A stretch of 11,905 nt of DNA from JBGPBY01 sp041481485. Its GTDB lineage: Bacteria; Acidobacteriota; Terriglobia; 20CM-2-55-15. Of this stretch, positions 1 to 6,317 are shown in pieces; the first letter of the stretch is position 1; each line of letters begins with the position of its first letter. Location: contig JBGPBY010000200.1 of NCBI GenBank assembly GCA_041481485.1, forward strand, positions 1-11,905. The letters are read 5' to 3'. A program made the translations under genes and the position numbers. The notes beneath the pieces were generated by a model. It was not told the DNA's origin. It saw only the letters and a list, made by a program, of their open reading frames with translations, and made no database searches.

Positions 1-403
1 ATCCGCCCGTATCGAAACCAACCATCGGTGCGAGCAGGAGAGCCGGCGTCACGATAGCGCGTTCTTTGGGGATCGGGATGCCGTAGACGCCTGCTTCCAT
101 GGCCGAATCTGGTGTCCAACTTCGAAATTCCAGCGGCATTTTCGGCTGAACCACAACCGGCAACGCTGCCGTTATCCCTTCGGCGATCAGTTCGTGCACG
201 AGCGGACGAGCATCGAACTCGCCTTTGAAGGGCCAGTAGAATCCGATAGTTTTGATTTTGAGTCGCGGAATCATGGCCCGCAAATGCGCCTCGATGTTTT
301 CGTTCCACCTGCGACGGTGCGCCATTCCGGCGTCCACGCGTAATTTCAACAACGCGCCGCGCTGTTCCTTTCGCCACTGACGGATTTCGGTCCAGGTCTT
401 CAT
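1..403 (-). CDS. 5-formyltetrahydrofolate cyclo-ligase, partial (C-terminus beyond window start)
   Basis: This enzyme (5,10-methenyltetrahydrofolate synthetase) uses ATP to convert 5-formyltetrahydrofolate to 5,10-methenyltetrahydrofolate in the cytoplasm, returning the stored folate to one-carbon metabolism. The ATG is at 403-401 and 134 residues are visible before the window ends; the family is usually about 180-200 residues. The N-terminus reads MKTWTEIRQWRKEQRGALLK. A PLEFRSW segment lies mid-protein. A GIPIPKERAIVTPALLLAPM stretch followed by VGFDTGG at the edge is the family's conserved core; the GYGGGYYDR-type motif would come next, outside the window. A weak GGGA lies 6 bases before the ATG. 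The gap to the toxin remnant upstream is 45 bases, so the two may be co-transcribed. Family assignment is firm from the motifs. Confidence 0.9.
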   Translation of the reverse strand, partial: MKTWTEIRQWRKEQRGALLKLRVDAGMAHRRRWNENIEAHLRAMIPRLKIKTIGFYWPFKGEFDARPLVHELIAEGITAALPVVVQPKMPLEFRSWTPDSAMEAGVYGIPIPKERAIVTPALLLAPMVGFDTGG

Positions 404-448
404 ACAAATTCCCGTGTTGCCTCAAACAATGTTGCTTCGCGCCCGATG

Positions 449-775
449 CTAGCCAGCATCTTCGGTTTGCGATTTCCTCCACTTGGCGAAGTCCCTGGCT
501 CCGTGAATGAATGCCAGGATCTCAACCTTGGTCTCAAACAGCTAATACATTAAACGGTACCGCCCAACAAACAGTTCTCTAATGTTCTGTTGCTGCATTT
601 CCGGAATAATTCGCCCACGCTCGCTCAATACCGATAGTGATTCAGCAGTGTGTAGAGCTTTTTCCAGCAGGCGCCTTGCAGCAGGCAGCGAGTCCTGGGC
701 GATATTTGCGACTGCCTCGTCCAGTGTCCTTTGGCCTGTCGCGGTCCAGTTTACTTTTCGGAGTTGACGAGCCAT
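449..775 (-). pseudogene. ParE/RelE-type toxin interrupted by an in-frame amber codon
   Basis: The open part (ATG at 775, 77 residues, ending in RYRLMY) is the N-terminal three quarters of a ParE/RelE superfamily toxin: a basic N-terminus, a helical pair, then the IRELFVGRYRLMY strand typical of the family. It stops at TAG (544-542), but the same frame then continues without gaps as LFETKVEILAFIHGARDFAKW to a TAG at 451-449. That segment is the expected C-terminal ParE strand (V-x-I-L-A-x-x-H-G-A-R-D-F). The simplest reading is a CAG (Gln) to TAG nonsense mutation at codon 78 of a 108-codon gene. A product cut at residue 77 would lack the last strand and is probably inactive. The start overlaps the antitoxin gene by 25 bases, the usual layout for a type II toxin-antitoxin operon. 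A sequencing error is an alternative explanation. Confidence 0.8.
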
Positions 776-948
776 TTCCGTCGGAGCGTTTCGGCGACCT
801 GTTCGTGTGACATCGTTCGCCCAGATCTTGCGTCGGCTTGCCCTTGCTCAATGGCTTGGATAATGTAGAGGTGATATAAAACGTCGTCGATACTGCAGTC
901 GTCTGGGAGGCGATCAAGCAGGGTTCGGACTGTTTCTTTCGTTTGCAC
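751..948 (-). CDS. small antitoxin of a ParE-type toxin-antitoxin pair
   Basis: This is a 65-residue acidic protein, including a DDCSIDDVLYHLYIIQAIEQ segment and a C-terminal HEQVAETLRRKW helix. I recognise this layout from short proteins encoded just upstream of RelE/ParE toxins, but I cannot assign it to a named antitoxin family. By analogy it would bind and neutralise the toxin and repress the operon. The start is the GTG at 948-946, six bases after a GGAGG (959-955). The frame is open further upstream to 1029, but that extension runs into the attC site and is not needed. The stop lies 25 bases inside the toxin gene. It is intact, whereas the toxin frame is interrupted, so it may now be an orphan antitoxin. 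Confidence 0.7.
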   Translation of the reverse strand: MQTKETVRTLLDRLPDDCSIDDVLYHLYIIQAIEQGQADARSGRTMSHEQVAETLRRKWLVNSEK

Positions 949-954
949 CAAAAA

Positions 955-974
955 CCTCCATAACGAGTAGTATA
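955..974 (-). promoter_or_regulatory. -10 element and ribosome binding site of the toxin-antitoxin operon
   Basis: On the minus strand a TATACT hexamer (974-969), one mismatch from the sigma70 -10 consensus, is followed about 10 bases on by GGAGG (959-955), which sits six bases before the GTG start. No convincing -35 box is seen at 16-18 bases spacing, so the promoter call is tentative. The Shine-Dalgarno is clear and decides the start codon. The promoter would lie just beyond the attC site, giving the toxin-antitoxin pair its own expression. Confidence 0.45.
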
Positions 975-1015
975 CCGCTGTCCCGTTCTGCCGAACTTCA
1001 CTTGATGTTACGGCT

Positions 1016-1114
1016 GCCCAACGATTCAACGCTCAGCCGCAAACGGCGCGAGCAACACCGCCGGGCCAACGAAACCGCTGCGCGCCGTTTGTCGGCTGCA
1101 TTGTGGTGTTGGGC
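1016..1114 (-). mobile_element. integron cassette recombination site (attC)
   Basis: Read on the minus strand, the site begins nine bases after the stop of the upstream cassette-type gene with GCCCAAC (1114-1108, fits RYYYAAC). It ends 99 bases later with GTTGGGC (1022-1016, fits GTTRRRY); these R-box equivalents are perfectly complementary. Inside them CAGCCG-A-CAAACGGCGCG pairs with CGCGCCGTTTG-CGGCTG, with one extra A in the arm nearer the gene. This is the extrahelical base expected in the L'' box, and it fits a cassette read on the minus strand. Unpaired spacers of 8-11 bases separate R and L boxes, and a loop of about 30 bases closes the hairpin. The length is within the known attC range (about 57-141 bases). 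No integrase or second attC is seen in the window. Confidence 0.85.
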
Positions 1115-1123
1115 GGTTGTCGT

Positions 1124-1559
1124 TTAGCGGTTTTTCTTAGAGGCATCTTTCACTTCCTTCGCAAAAAGAGTCTTGGTTATCCAGTCGCTGAAGACCAATT
1201 GCGCGGGTGCCAACCCCAAATGACCGAAACCGGCGCCATGCAACTTTCCGTCTCCTTCTTTACGCACGCGCCATGAGGGGCGCCGAGGCTTGGTGCTCCA
1301 GCGACAGTGAATTTGGCCATGTAAAACCATCCGTTTGTAATTCGCGGCCACAATCAACCTCGTCCAGCCACGAGCCTTCGTCAGTTCCTCCAAGCCAACC
1401 TACGACCGCGATCGTCTTCCCGTTGTACGCTTTAGGATTCGAAAGAACCTCACAGACAGTTATAGGCTGCAGTTTTTCTTGGGCCGATGTAGCAAAGGTC
1501 GAAGGAACCGCTACAACTGCCATTCCAGCCATGATTAGCGTTACGAGTTCTTTAGTCAT
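1124..1559 (-). pseudogene. secreted cassette-type protein with a +1 frameshift
   Basis: The frame from ATG 1559 encodes a signal peptide (hydrophobic core LIMAGMAVVAVPSTFA, likely cleaved near ATS-A). A recognisable segment TVCEVLSNPKAYNGKTIAVV is followed by WLGGTDEGSWLDEVDC and TWPNSLSLE. It then runs out of frame at 1262-1260. The frame shifted by +1 continues with KLHGAGFGHLGLAPAQLVFS and ends in KKNR at a TAA (1126-1124). I recall GFGHLG-x-x-PAQLV as a C-terminal motif of proteins carrying the CEVLSNP segment, so one gene of about 145 codons appears split. A CCCC run (minus strand, 1280-1277) is a good candidate for a one-base insertion: removing one C joins the frames as ASAPSWRV. The function is unknown. 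It sits immediately upstream of the attC, so the two form a cassette. A sequencing or assembly error is possible. Confidence 0.65.
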
Positions 1560-1850
1560 AAAATCCGTCTATATTTATTGGACCTGCAGCTCTGTGGCGA
1601 AGAGACTGCCATTTCTCTTTTTTTGCGAATATCGTAGAACAAAGATCGTGCAAAGGGCGGTTTTCTTAGGCTGCAGGCATTCGAAGTCTAATCCGATTAG
1701 TAGTTGAACTGGGGTCCTGCCACATTCTGTCAACGGAAGAAATGAACGGGCCGGTTGCCCACGATAACGGTCAAGTCTTTAGCGGTTGGCGAGGCTATGA
1801 TGATGCCGGGGACACCGAATCCGTCCTTGTGAGGCTAGACCGAATCGTTC
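1560..1850. other. gene-poor stretch with a possible decayed frame
   Basis: No credible intact gene is seen here. On the minus strand 1834-1730 there is a short open frame of 34 codons with no start, bounded by TAG and TGA. It encodes FGVPGIIIASPTAKDL followed by TVIVGNRPVHFF, which looks like real protein (alternating beta-strand hydrophobics) but matches nothing I can name. It may be the tail of a decayed gene that began with, or followed, the nucleotidyltransferase remnant to its right. The AT-rich 1560-1580 part holds TAAATA-like -10 sequences for the secreted protein gene, without a convincing -35. Confidence 0.35.
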
Positions 1851-2072
1851 TTAGAAGTGGGAGGTGCCCGCTGCAAACGCGGTTGAAGATCTCCATGGCT
1901 TCTTCGGCCGGTTTGCATCGACGGCGAGGTCAAAGTCCGAAGCGCGGACGTTGCGCCCTTCGGCTCGAGAACCGAACAGAATGATTCGCCTGGGGTGGAG
2001 TTCCTCGGTCAGAATGGAAACTGCCTTCTGCAACACCTGACTCTCCCTGTCGGACATCTCAAGCTGCGGCAT
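1851..2072 (-). pseudogene. MNT-type nucleotidyltransferase, truncated
   Basis: The 73-residue product (MPQLEMSDRESQVLQKAVSI...) holds the minimal nucleotidyltransferase signature: IILFGSRAEG (residues about 30-39) and then SDFDLAVD with the metal-binding aspartates. Proteins of this class, partners of HEPN proteins in MNT-HEPN toxin-antitoxin pairs, usually run to about 100 residues or more. This one ends in an unrelated-looking tail (KKPWRSSTAFAAGTSHF) soon after the second motif. In the -1 frame from about 1897 the sequence continues as EEAMEIFNRVCSGHLPLLRT, which reads as a more natural continuation, so a one-base deletion around 1895-1900 is likely. No HEPN partner is visible on either side. 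The ATG at 2072-2070 was chosen because upstream codons are unlike the family; the Met at residue 6 is an alternative start. Confidence 0.6.
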
Positions 2073-2232
2073 GAATTTGAGAATAAGAGAAACTCCGGGG
2101 CCGCGCAACGAATGATGCACACACCATGGTGAATCCGCAGTGGTTTTTGGACATACTTCGCCGGAAATCAGCCAGGGAGTCTCGGACCGAGAGCGGGTTA
2201 AGTTGTCGCGCATCCCGCTGCGATTCCGCCGC

Positions 2233-2260
2233 TTGATTTCGATTCGCCGGAATGTATAAT
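2233..2260 (+). promoter_or_regulatory. sigma70-type promoter of the ferredoxin gene
   Basis: TTGATT (2233-2238, four of six matches to TTGACA) and a perfect TATAAT (2255-2260) are 16 bases apart. Transcription would start near 2267, leaving a leader of about 40 bases that contains AAGGAG six to seven bases before the ATG at 2307. This is the clearest promoter in the window. Confidence 0.7.
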
Positions 2261-2306
2261 CACTGTTTCATTTTGGGTTTGGCACTACGACTTTAAAGGA
2301 GCAACT

Positions 2307-2573
2307 ATGACATATATCATCTGCGAGCCGTGCATTGGCACCAAGGACACCGCATGCGTGGACGCTTGTCCGGTTGACTGCATTCACCCCAAAAAGGATG
2401 AAGCGGACTTCGAAGCGGCAACCATGCTGTACGTCAACCCGGTGGAGTGCATTGACTGTGGTGCGTGCGAACCGGCCTGCCCGGTGACGGCGATTTTCCC
2501 GGAAGACAATGTTCCGGAGCAGTGGCAGAACTACATTGCCATGAATTACGAGCACTTCGGCCAATCCAAGTAG
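2307..2573 (+). CDS. ferredoxin with two iron-sulfur clusters (7Fe/8Fe type)
   Basis: This 88-residue soluble electron carrier starts with MTYIICEPCIGTKDTACVDA. Cysteines are at 6, 9, 17, 21, 25, 48, 51, 54 and 58. The C48-x2-C51-x2-C54-x3-C58-P group plus C21-P is the standard 4Fe-4S arrangement. C9-x7-C17 together with C58 corresponds to the 3Fe-4S site of Azotobacter-type seven-iron ferredoxins. C6 is an additional cysteine, so a second 4Fe-4S cluster cannot be excluded. It lacks the longer C-terminus of Azotobacter FdI. AAGGAG lies just upstream, a clear promoter precedes it and an intrinsic terminator follows, so it is probably a single-gene transcript. Its redox partner is not in the window. 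Confidence 0.92.
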   Translation: MTYIICEPCIGTKDTACVDACPVDCIHPKKDEADFEAATMLYVNPVECIDCGACEPACPVTAIFPEDNVPEQWQNYIAMNYEHFGQSK

Positions 2574-2593
2574 TTTTTTCTCAATCGAAATTC

Positions 2594-2629
2594 GAAAGGC
2601 CGCGACGAACCGTTGCGGCCTTTCTTTTT
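2594..2629 (+). terminator. intrinsic terminator after the ferredoxin gene
   Basis: GAAAGGCCGC (2594-2603) pairs perfectly with GCGGCCTTTC (2615-2624) around an 11-base loop and is followed by five T. It lies 21 bases after the ferredoxin stop. Confidence 0.9.
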
Positions 2630-2648
2630 AGCACGCACCAATCCTCTT

Positions 2649-4598
2649 ATGGCCGAATCCAATATCGAATCACTGCTCAAAGAACAGCGTGTTTTCAAGC
2701 CAGCCGCGGAATTTTCCGCCAACGCGCACGTGCGCAGCATGGCGGAATACGAATCGCTGGCGAAGGCGGCGCAGTCCGATCCGGATAAATTCTGGGCGGG
2801 CATAGCATCCGAGCTTCACTGGTTCCAAAAGTGGCACACCGTTCTGGAATGGGAGTTTCCCTTCTCGAAATGGTTTCTCGGCGGTAAGACCAATCTTGCC
2901 TACAACTGCCTGGATCGACATCTGACCACCTCGAGGAAAAATAAAGTCGCCATTCTCTGGGAAGGCGAACCTGGCGATGTGCGGGCGCTGAGCTATCAGA
3001 TGCTGCATCGGGAAGTCTGCCGTTTTGCAAATGTGCTGAAGTCTCTGGGTGTGCAGAAGGGCGATCGGGCAACCATCTATATGGGAATGGTTCCGGAACT
3101 TGCCATCGCTCTTCTTTCCTGTGCGCGTATCGGTGTGGTTCACAACGTTGTCTTCGGCGGTTTCAGTGCCGAAGCGCTGCGCGACCGGATCAACGATTCG
3201 AAATCCCGCATTCTGATTACCGCGGACGGCGGTTACCGGCGCGGGACTGTGGTTCCACTGAAGAAAAACGCAGACGATGCGGTGGCGGGTTCACCGACTA
3301 TTGAGAAAGTGATTGTTTACAAACGTACCGGCGAAGCAGTCCAAATGACCCACGGACGCGACGTGTGGTGGCACGAAATGATAGACGTGGCATCCGACAG
3401 GTGCGAGGCGGAGCCTCTGGATTCCGAACATCCGTTGTTCATGCTGTATACCAGCGGAACTACGGGCAAGCCGAAAGGTGTCGTCCATACCACCGGCGGA
3501 TACATGACGAGTACGTATATAACCGCAAAGTGGGTTTTCGATCTGAAAGACGAGGACACGTACTTCTGTACGGCGGATATCGGATGGGTTACCGGTCATA
3601 GCTACATCGTCTACGGCATGCTTCTCAATGGTGCGACCAGCCTGATGTACGAAGGCGCCCCGAACTACCCCACGCCGGATCGTTTCTGGTCGATTATCGA
3701 ACGGTACAAGGTGAATATCTTTTATACGGCTCCGACAGCGATCCGCGCATTCACGCGCTGGGGCGATGAATGGCCGGCCAAACACGACTTATCGAGTCTT
3801 AGGTTGTTGGGAACGGTTGGAGAGCCTATCAATCCTGAGGCATGGATGTGGTACCGGAAACACATCGGCAACGATCGCTGTCCGATCGTGGACACGTGGT
3901 GGCAGACCGAAACCGGCGCCATGATGATTGCGCCGATTCCCGGCGCCATTCCGGCAAAGCCGGGATCGGCAACTCGGCCGCTGCCCGGAATTGAAGCCGA
4001 TGTTGTCGATCGCGAAGGCAATTCCGTCGGCACCAACCAGGGAGGCTTCCTTGTCATCAAACGCCCCTGGCCTTCCATGATGCGCACCATTTATGGAGAT
4101 CCCGAGCGATACAAGAAGCAATATTTCAGCGAAATTCCCAATGTCTATTTCACCGGTGATGGCGCACGCCGCGATGAAGATGGTTACTTCTGGATTATGG
4201 GCCGCATTGATGACGTTATCAATGTGTCCGGACACCGCATTGGAACCATGGAAGTGGAAAGTGCTCTGGTCAGTCACCAGACAGTTGCCGAAGCCGCCGT
4301 GGTCGGTCGGCCGGACGAACTGAAGGGACAGGGAATCGTGGCTTTCGTCTCGCTGGCCGGGGGACATTCTCCGGCGCCGGGATTGAAAGACGAATTGAAA
4401 TTGCACGTTGGCAAGTCCATCGGCAGTTTTGCCAAACCGGATGAAATTCGTTTTACCGATGCATTGCCGAAAACGCGCAGCGGAAAAATCATGAGACGCC
4501 TGTTGCGTGACCTGGCATCCGGGTCATCCACGATTGGGGACACGACAACCCTTGAAGACTATTCGGTACTGGCGAAGCTGAGAGAGGAAGAAGAATAG
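2649..4598 (+). CDS. acs: acetyl-CoA synthetase (AMP-forming)
   Basis: This cytoplasmic enzyme activates acetate with ATP and CoA to acetyl-CoA through an acetyl-adenylate. The product is 649 residues, the normal length (E. coli Acs 652). It shows the N-terminal ACS extension (FWAGIASELHWFQKWHTVLE), the adenylate-forming P-loop TSGTTGKPKG (268-277), WWQTETG (417-423) of the acyl pocket, and YFTGDGARRDEDGYFWIMGR with the hinge region. The C-terminal PKTRSGKIMRR has the catalytic Lys613, the residue that protein acetylation switches off in Acs homologues. The ATG at 2649 is preferred: an upstream in-frame ATG at 2613 lies inside the terminator hairpin and adds 12 atypical residues. No good Shine-Dalgarno or own promoter is seen. 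The metallopeptidase follows after 49 bases and is probably co-transcribed. Confidence 0.96.
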   Translation: MAESNIESLLKEQRVFKPAAEFSANAHVRSMAEYESLAKAAQSDPDKFWAGIASELHWFQKWHTVLEWEFPFSKWFLGGKTNLAYNCLDRHLTTSRKNKVAILWEGEPGDVRALSYQMLHREVCRFANVLKSLGVQKGDRATIYMGMVPELAIALLSCARIGVVHNVVFGGFSAEALRDRINDSKSRILITADGGYRRGTVVPLKKNADDAVAGSPTIEKVIVYKRTGEAVQMTHGRDVWWHEMIDVASDRCEAEPLDSEHPLFMLYTSGTTGKPKGVVHTTGGYMTSTYITAKWVFDLKDEDTYFCTADIGWVTGHSYIVYGMLLNGATSLMYEGAPNYPTPDRFWSIIERYKVNIFYTAPTAIRAFTRWGDEWPAKHDLSSLRLLGTVGEPINPEAWMWYRKHIGNDRCPIVDTWWQTETGAMMIAPIPGAIPAKPGSATRPLPGIEADVVDREGNSVGTNQGGFLVIKRPWPSMMRTIYGDPERYKKQYFSEIPNVYFTGDGARRDEDGYFWIMGRIDDVINVSGHRIGTMEVESALVSHQTVAEAAVVGRPDELKGQGIVAFVSLAGGHSPAPGLKDELKLHVGKSIGSFAKPDEIRFTDALPKTRSGKIMRRLLRDLASGSSTIGDTTTLEDYSVLAKLREEEE

Positions 4599-4647
4599 AA
4601 CTCATGAAATCAAGGGATCACGGGCAAGCCATGGCAGGAAATCCGAC

Positions 4648-6243
4648 GTGACCGGGCAAATCCAGGATTACATCCGCCGTCACGAAGAGCAGATTCGTCC
4701 GCTACACATGGATTACTGCCGAAAGCTTTGGGACCTTTCTCTTACCGGAGACGAGGCCCGGGAAAAGCAAGTTGCCGAATCCAAGGAACGCTATCTTCAG
4801 GTTTACAACGACCGTAACGAGTTTCGCCAGTTGCAGCAGTGGAAAAGTTCAGTGGGCGAATTGGACCCGCTCGAAGCACGTCAATTCAAACTCATCTACG
4901 ACAGCTTTGTTCCCAATCAAATCGAGCCGGACGTGCTGCGCGACATTGTCCAGCGCGAAACCCAGATTGAAAACCTGTTCAATACGTTTCGAGCGGACTT
5001 CGAAGGAAAGAAGACCACCGACAATCAGCTTCGTGATGTGCTGAAAACCGATGGAAATCCAGCGCGCCGCCGCGCGGCATGGGAAGCCAGCAAACAAGTG
5101 GGGCAGGTTGCCGCTCCCCAGTTGCTGGAACTGGTTCGCATTCGAAACCGTGAAGCGCGAAAGCTGGGATACTCCGACTACTACGCCATGATGTTCGAGC
5201 TTCAGGAACTCGACCAGCCCACCGTCTTTTCGCTGTTCGACAAACTGGAAGACCTTTCCGAATCAGTATTCACCGCGATGAAGCGCGAGCTCGATGAGAG
5301 CCTGAAGAAGAAGTTCGCCATCTCCGATTTGGAAAATTACCCGTGGCTTTACAGCGATCCGTTCTTTCAGGAGTACCCGGCAACGGGAGGTGGCGAGACT
5401 CTGGATGAAATATTCAGGGATCGCGATATCGAGGCGCTGACCCGTGCGCACTACGCCAGCATTGGACTCGATATCGGCGACATCCTGGCCCGCGCGGATT
5501 TATACGAAAAGGAAGGAAAATCCCAGCACGCGTTTTGTCTCGATGTCGATCACGCCGGTGACGTTCGAGTGTTGTGCAACGTACGAAAGAATGAACGCTG
5601 GATGAGCACAATGCTGCACGAATTCGGTCACGCGGTTTACGACAAGTTCAGCGATGCGGCATTGCCGTTTCTGCTGCGCACTCCGGCACACACCCTGACG
5701 ACTGAAGCGATCGCCATGCTCAACGGACGCATGTCCAAGGATCCGGAGTGGCTGGTTCGTATCGCGGGCCTTTCTCAGGATGAGGCAGATCGGGTCAGTG
5801 CGGCGGCGTGGAATGTACAGCGCTCGGAAATGCTGATTTTTCTCCGATGGGCCATCACGCTGGTGCGTTTTGAATGCGAACTGTATCGCGACCCCGAACA
5901 GAATCTGAATCGCCTGTGGTGGGAGTTCGTGGAGCGGTTTCAGAAGGTCACCTCGCCGCCGCATCGCGATCTTCCGGATTGGGCGTCAAAGAGCCACCTG
6001 TCGACGTCGCCCGCTTATTATCAGAACTATGTCCTTGGAGAATTGATGGCGTCGCAGGTCCTGCGGTTCATTCACAGGAACGTCGTGAAAAGAGACAGCT
6101 ACGTCGGGAATGCGGAAGTCGGGAGATTTCTCATAGACCGTATTTTCAAGCCGGGTGCACGATACGAATGGAATGAGATGCTGAAGAATGCGACCGGAGA
6201 GCCTCTAAATGCAGAGCATTTCATCAAGCAGTTCGTCGGCTAA
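4648..6243 (+). CDS. zinc metallopeptidase, M2/M3-like (gluzincin)
   Basis: This 531-residue, largely helical peptidase has no signal peptide, so it is probably a cytoplasmic peptide hydrolase. The zinc site is H324-E-F-G-H328, with Glu325 as general base and Glu353 (in TLTTEAIAM) as probable third ligand, 25 residues after the second His as in the MA clan. NTFRADFEGK, AAWEASKQVG and the C-terminal YVGNAEVGRFLIDRIFKPGA are regions I associate with bacterial proteins labelled M2 (angiotensin-converting-enzyme-like) or M3 (thimet/oligopeptidase F-like). I cannot decide between the two families. The start is GTG at 4648, with AGGAA (4636-4640) seven bases before it. A tiny open frame (ATG 4631) ends over this GTG. 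It lies 49 bases after acs in the same direction. Substrates are not evident from the context. Confidence 0.88.
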   Translation: MTGQIQDYIRRHEEQIRPLHMDYCRKLWDLSLTGDEAREKQVAESKERYLQVYNDRNEFRQLQQWKSSVGELDPLEARQFKLIYDSFVPNQIEPDVLRDIVQRETQIENLFNTFRADFEGKKTTDNQLRDVLKTDGNPARRRAAWEASKQVGQVAAPQLLELVRIRNREARKLGYSDYYAMMFELQELDQPTVFSLFDKLEDLSESVFTAMKRELDESLKKKFAISDLENYPWLYSDPFFQEYPATGGGETLDEIFRDRDIEALTRAHYASIGLDIGDILARADLYEKEGKSQHAFCLDVDHAGDVRVLCNVRKNERWMSTMLHEFGHAVYDKFSDAALPFLLRTPAHTLTTEAIAMLNGRMSKDPEWLVRIAGLSQDEADRVSAAAWNVQRSEMLIFLRWAITLVRFECELYRDPEQNLNRLWWEFVERFQKVTSPPHRDLPDWASKSHLSTSPAYYQNYVLGELMASQVLRFIHRNVVKRDSYVGNAEVGRFLIDRIFKPGARYEWNEMLKNATGEPLNAEHFIKQFVG

Positions 6244-6251
6244 ATAAAATC

Positions 6252-6294
6252 GGGGACGTATAGGGAAGTCGTTTCCGATTTCCTATACGTCCCC
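6252..6294. repeat. palindromic element between convergent genes, probable minus-strand terminator
   Basis: GGGGACGTATAGG (6252-6264) and CCTATACGTCCCC (6282-6294) are perfect 13-base inverted arms around a 17-base spacer. An AAATCGG motif abuts both arms: it overlaps the left arm's outer end on plus, and it follows the right arm on the inner side on minus. The element lies nine bases after the peptidase stop and 24 bases from the stop of the convergent TPR-like gene. Read on minus, the hairpin is followed by CGATTTTATTT, so it could terminate the minus gene. The plus side lacks a T-run. It also resembles dispersed REP-type palindromes. Confidence 0.7.
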
Positions 6295-6317
6295 AAAACC
6301 ACTAAGCAGGATCGTAT

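Noticed and set aside
445..460. GATGCTAGCCAGCATC hairpin at the toxin frame end as a terminator
   Set aside because: No T-run follows on either strand, and the arms are only six bases.
542..544. TAG read as pyrrolysine or another recoded amino acid
   Set aside because: No supporting recoding element or tRNA is seen, and Gln at this place is the simplest ancestral codon (CAG).
751..1029. Longer antitoxin frame starting at 1029
   Set aside because: The extra 27 residues run through the promoter region up to the edge of the attC site and have no ribosome binding site; the GTG at 948 has GGAGG six bases upstream.
1207..1707. 166-codon plus-strand open frame
   Set aside because: It lies antisense to the signal-peptide cassette gene and has no family resemblance.
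1660..1710. Possible second attC around CTTAGGC (1670s)
   Set aside because: No matching complementary R box at a suitable distance and no L-box arms.
2126..2236. Small plus-strand frame beginning MVNPQWFLDILRRK
   Set aside because: No ribosome binding site and no recognisable similarity; too short to support.
2613..2648. Upstream acs start at 2613
   Set aside because: It lies inside the ferredoxin terminator hairpin and adds 12 residues unlike the family.
3789..4406. 205-codon minus-strand open frame within acs
   Set aside because: Shadow of a strongly conserved gene; the product has no family features.
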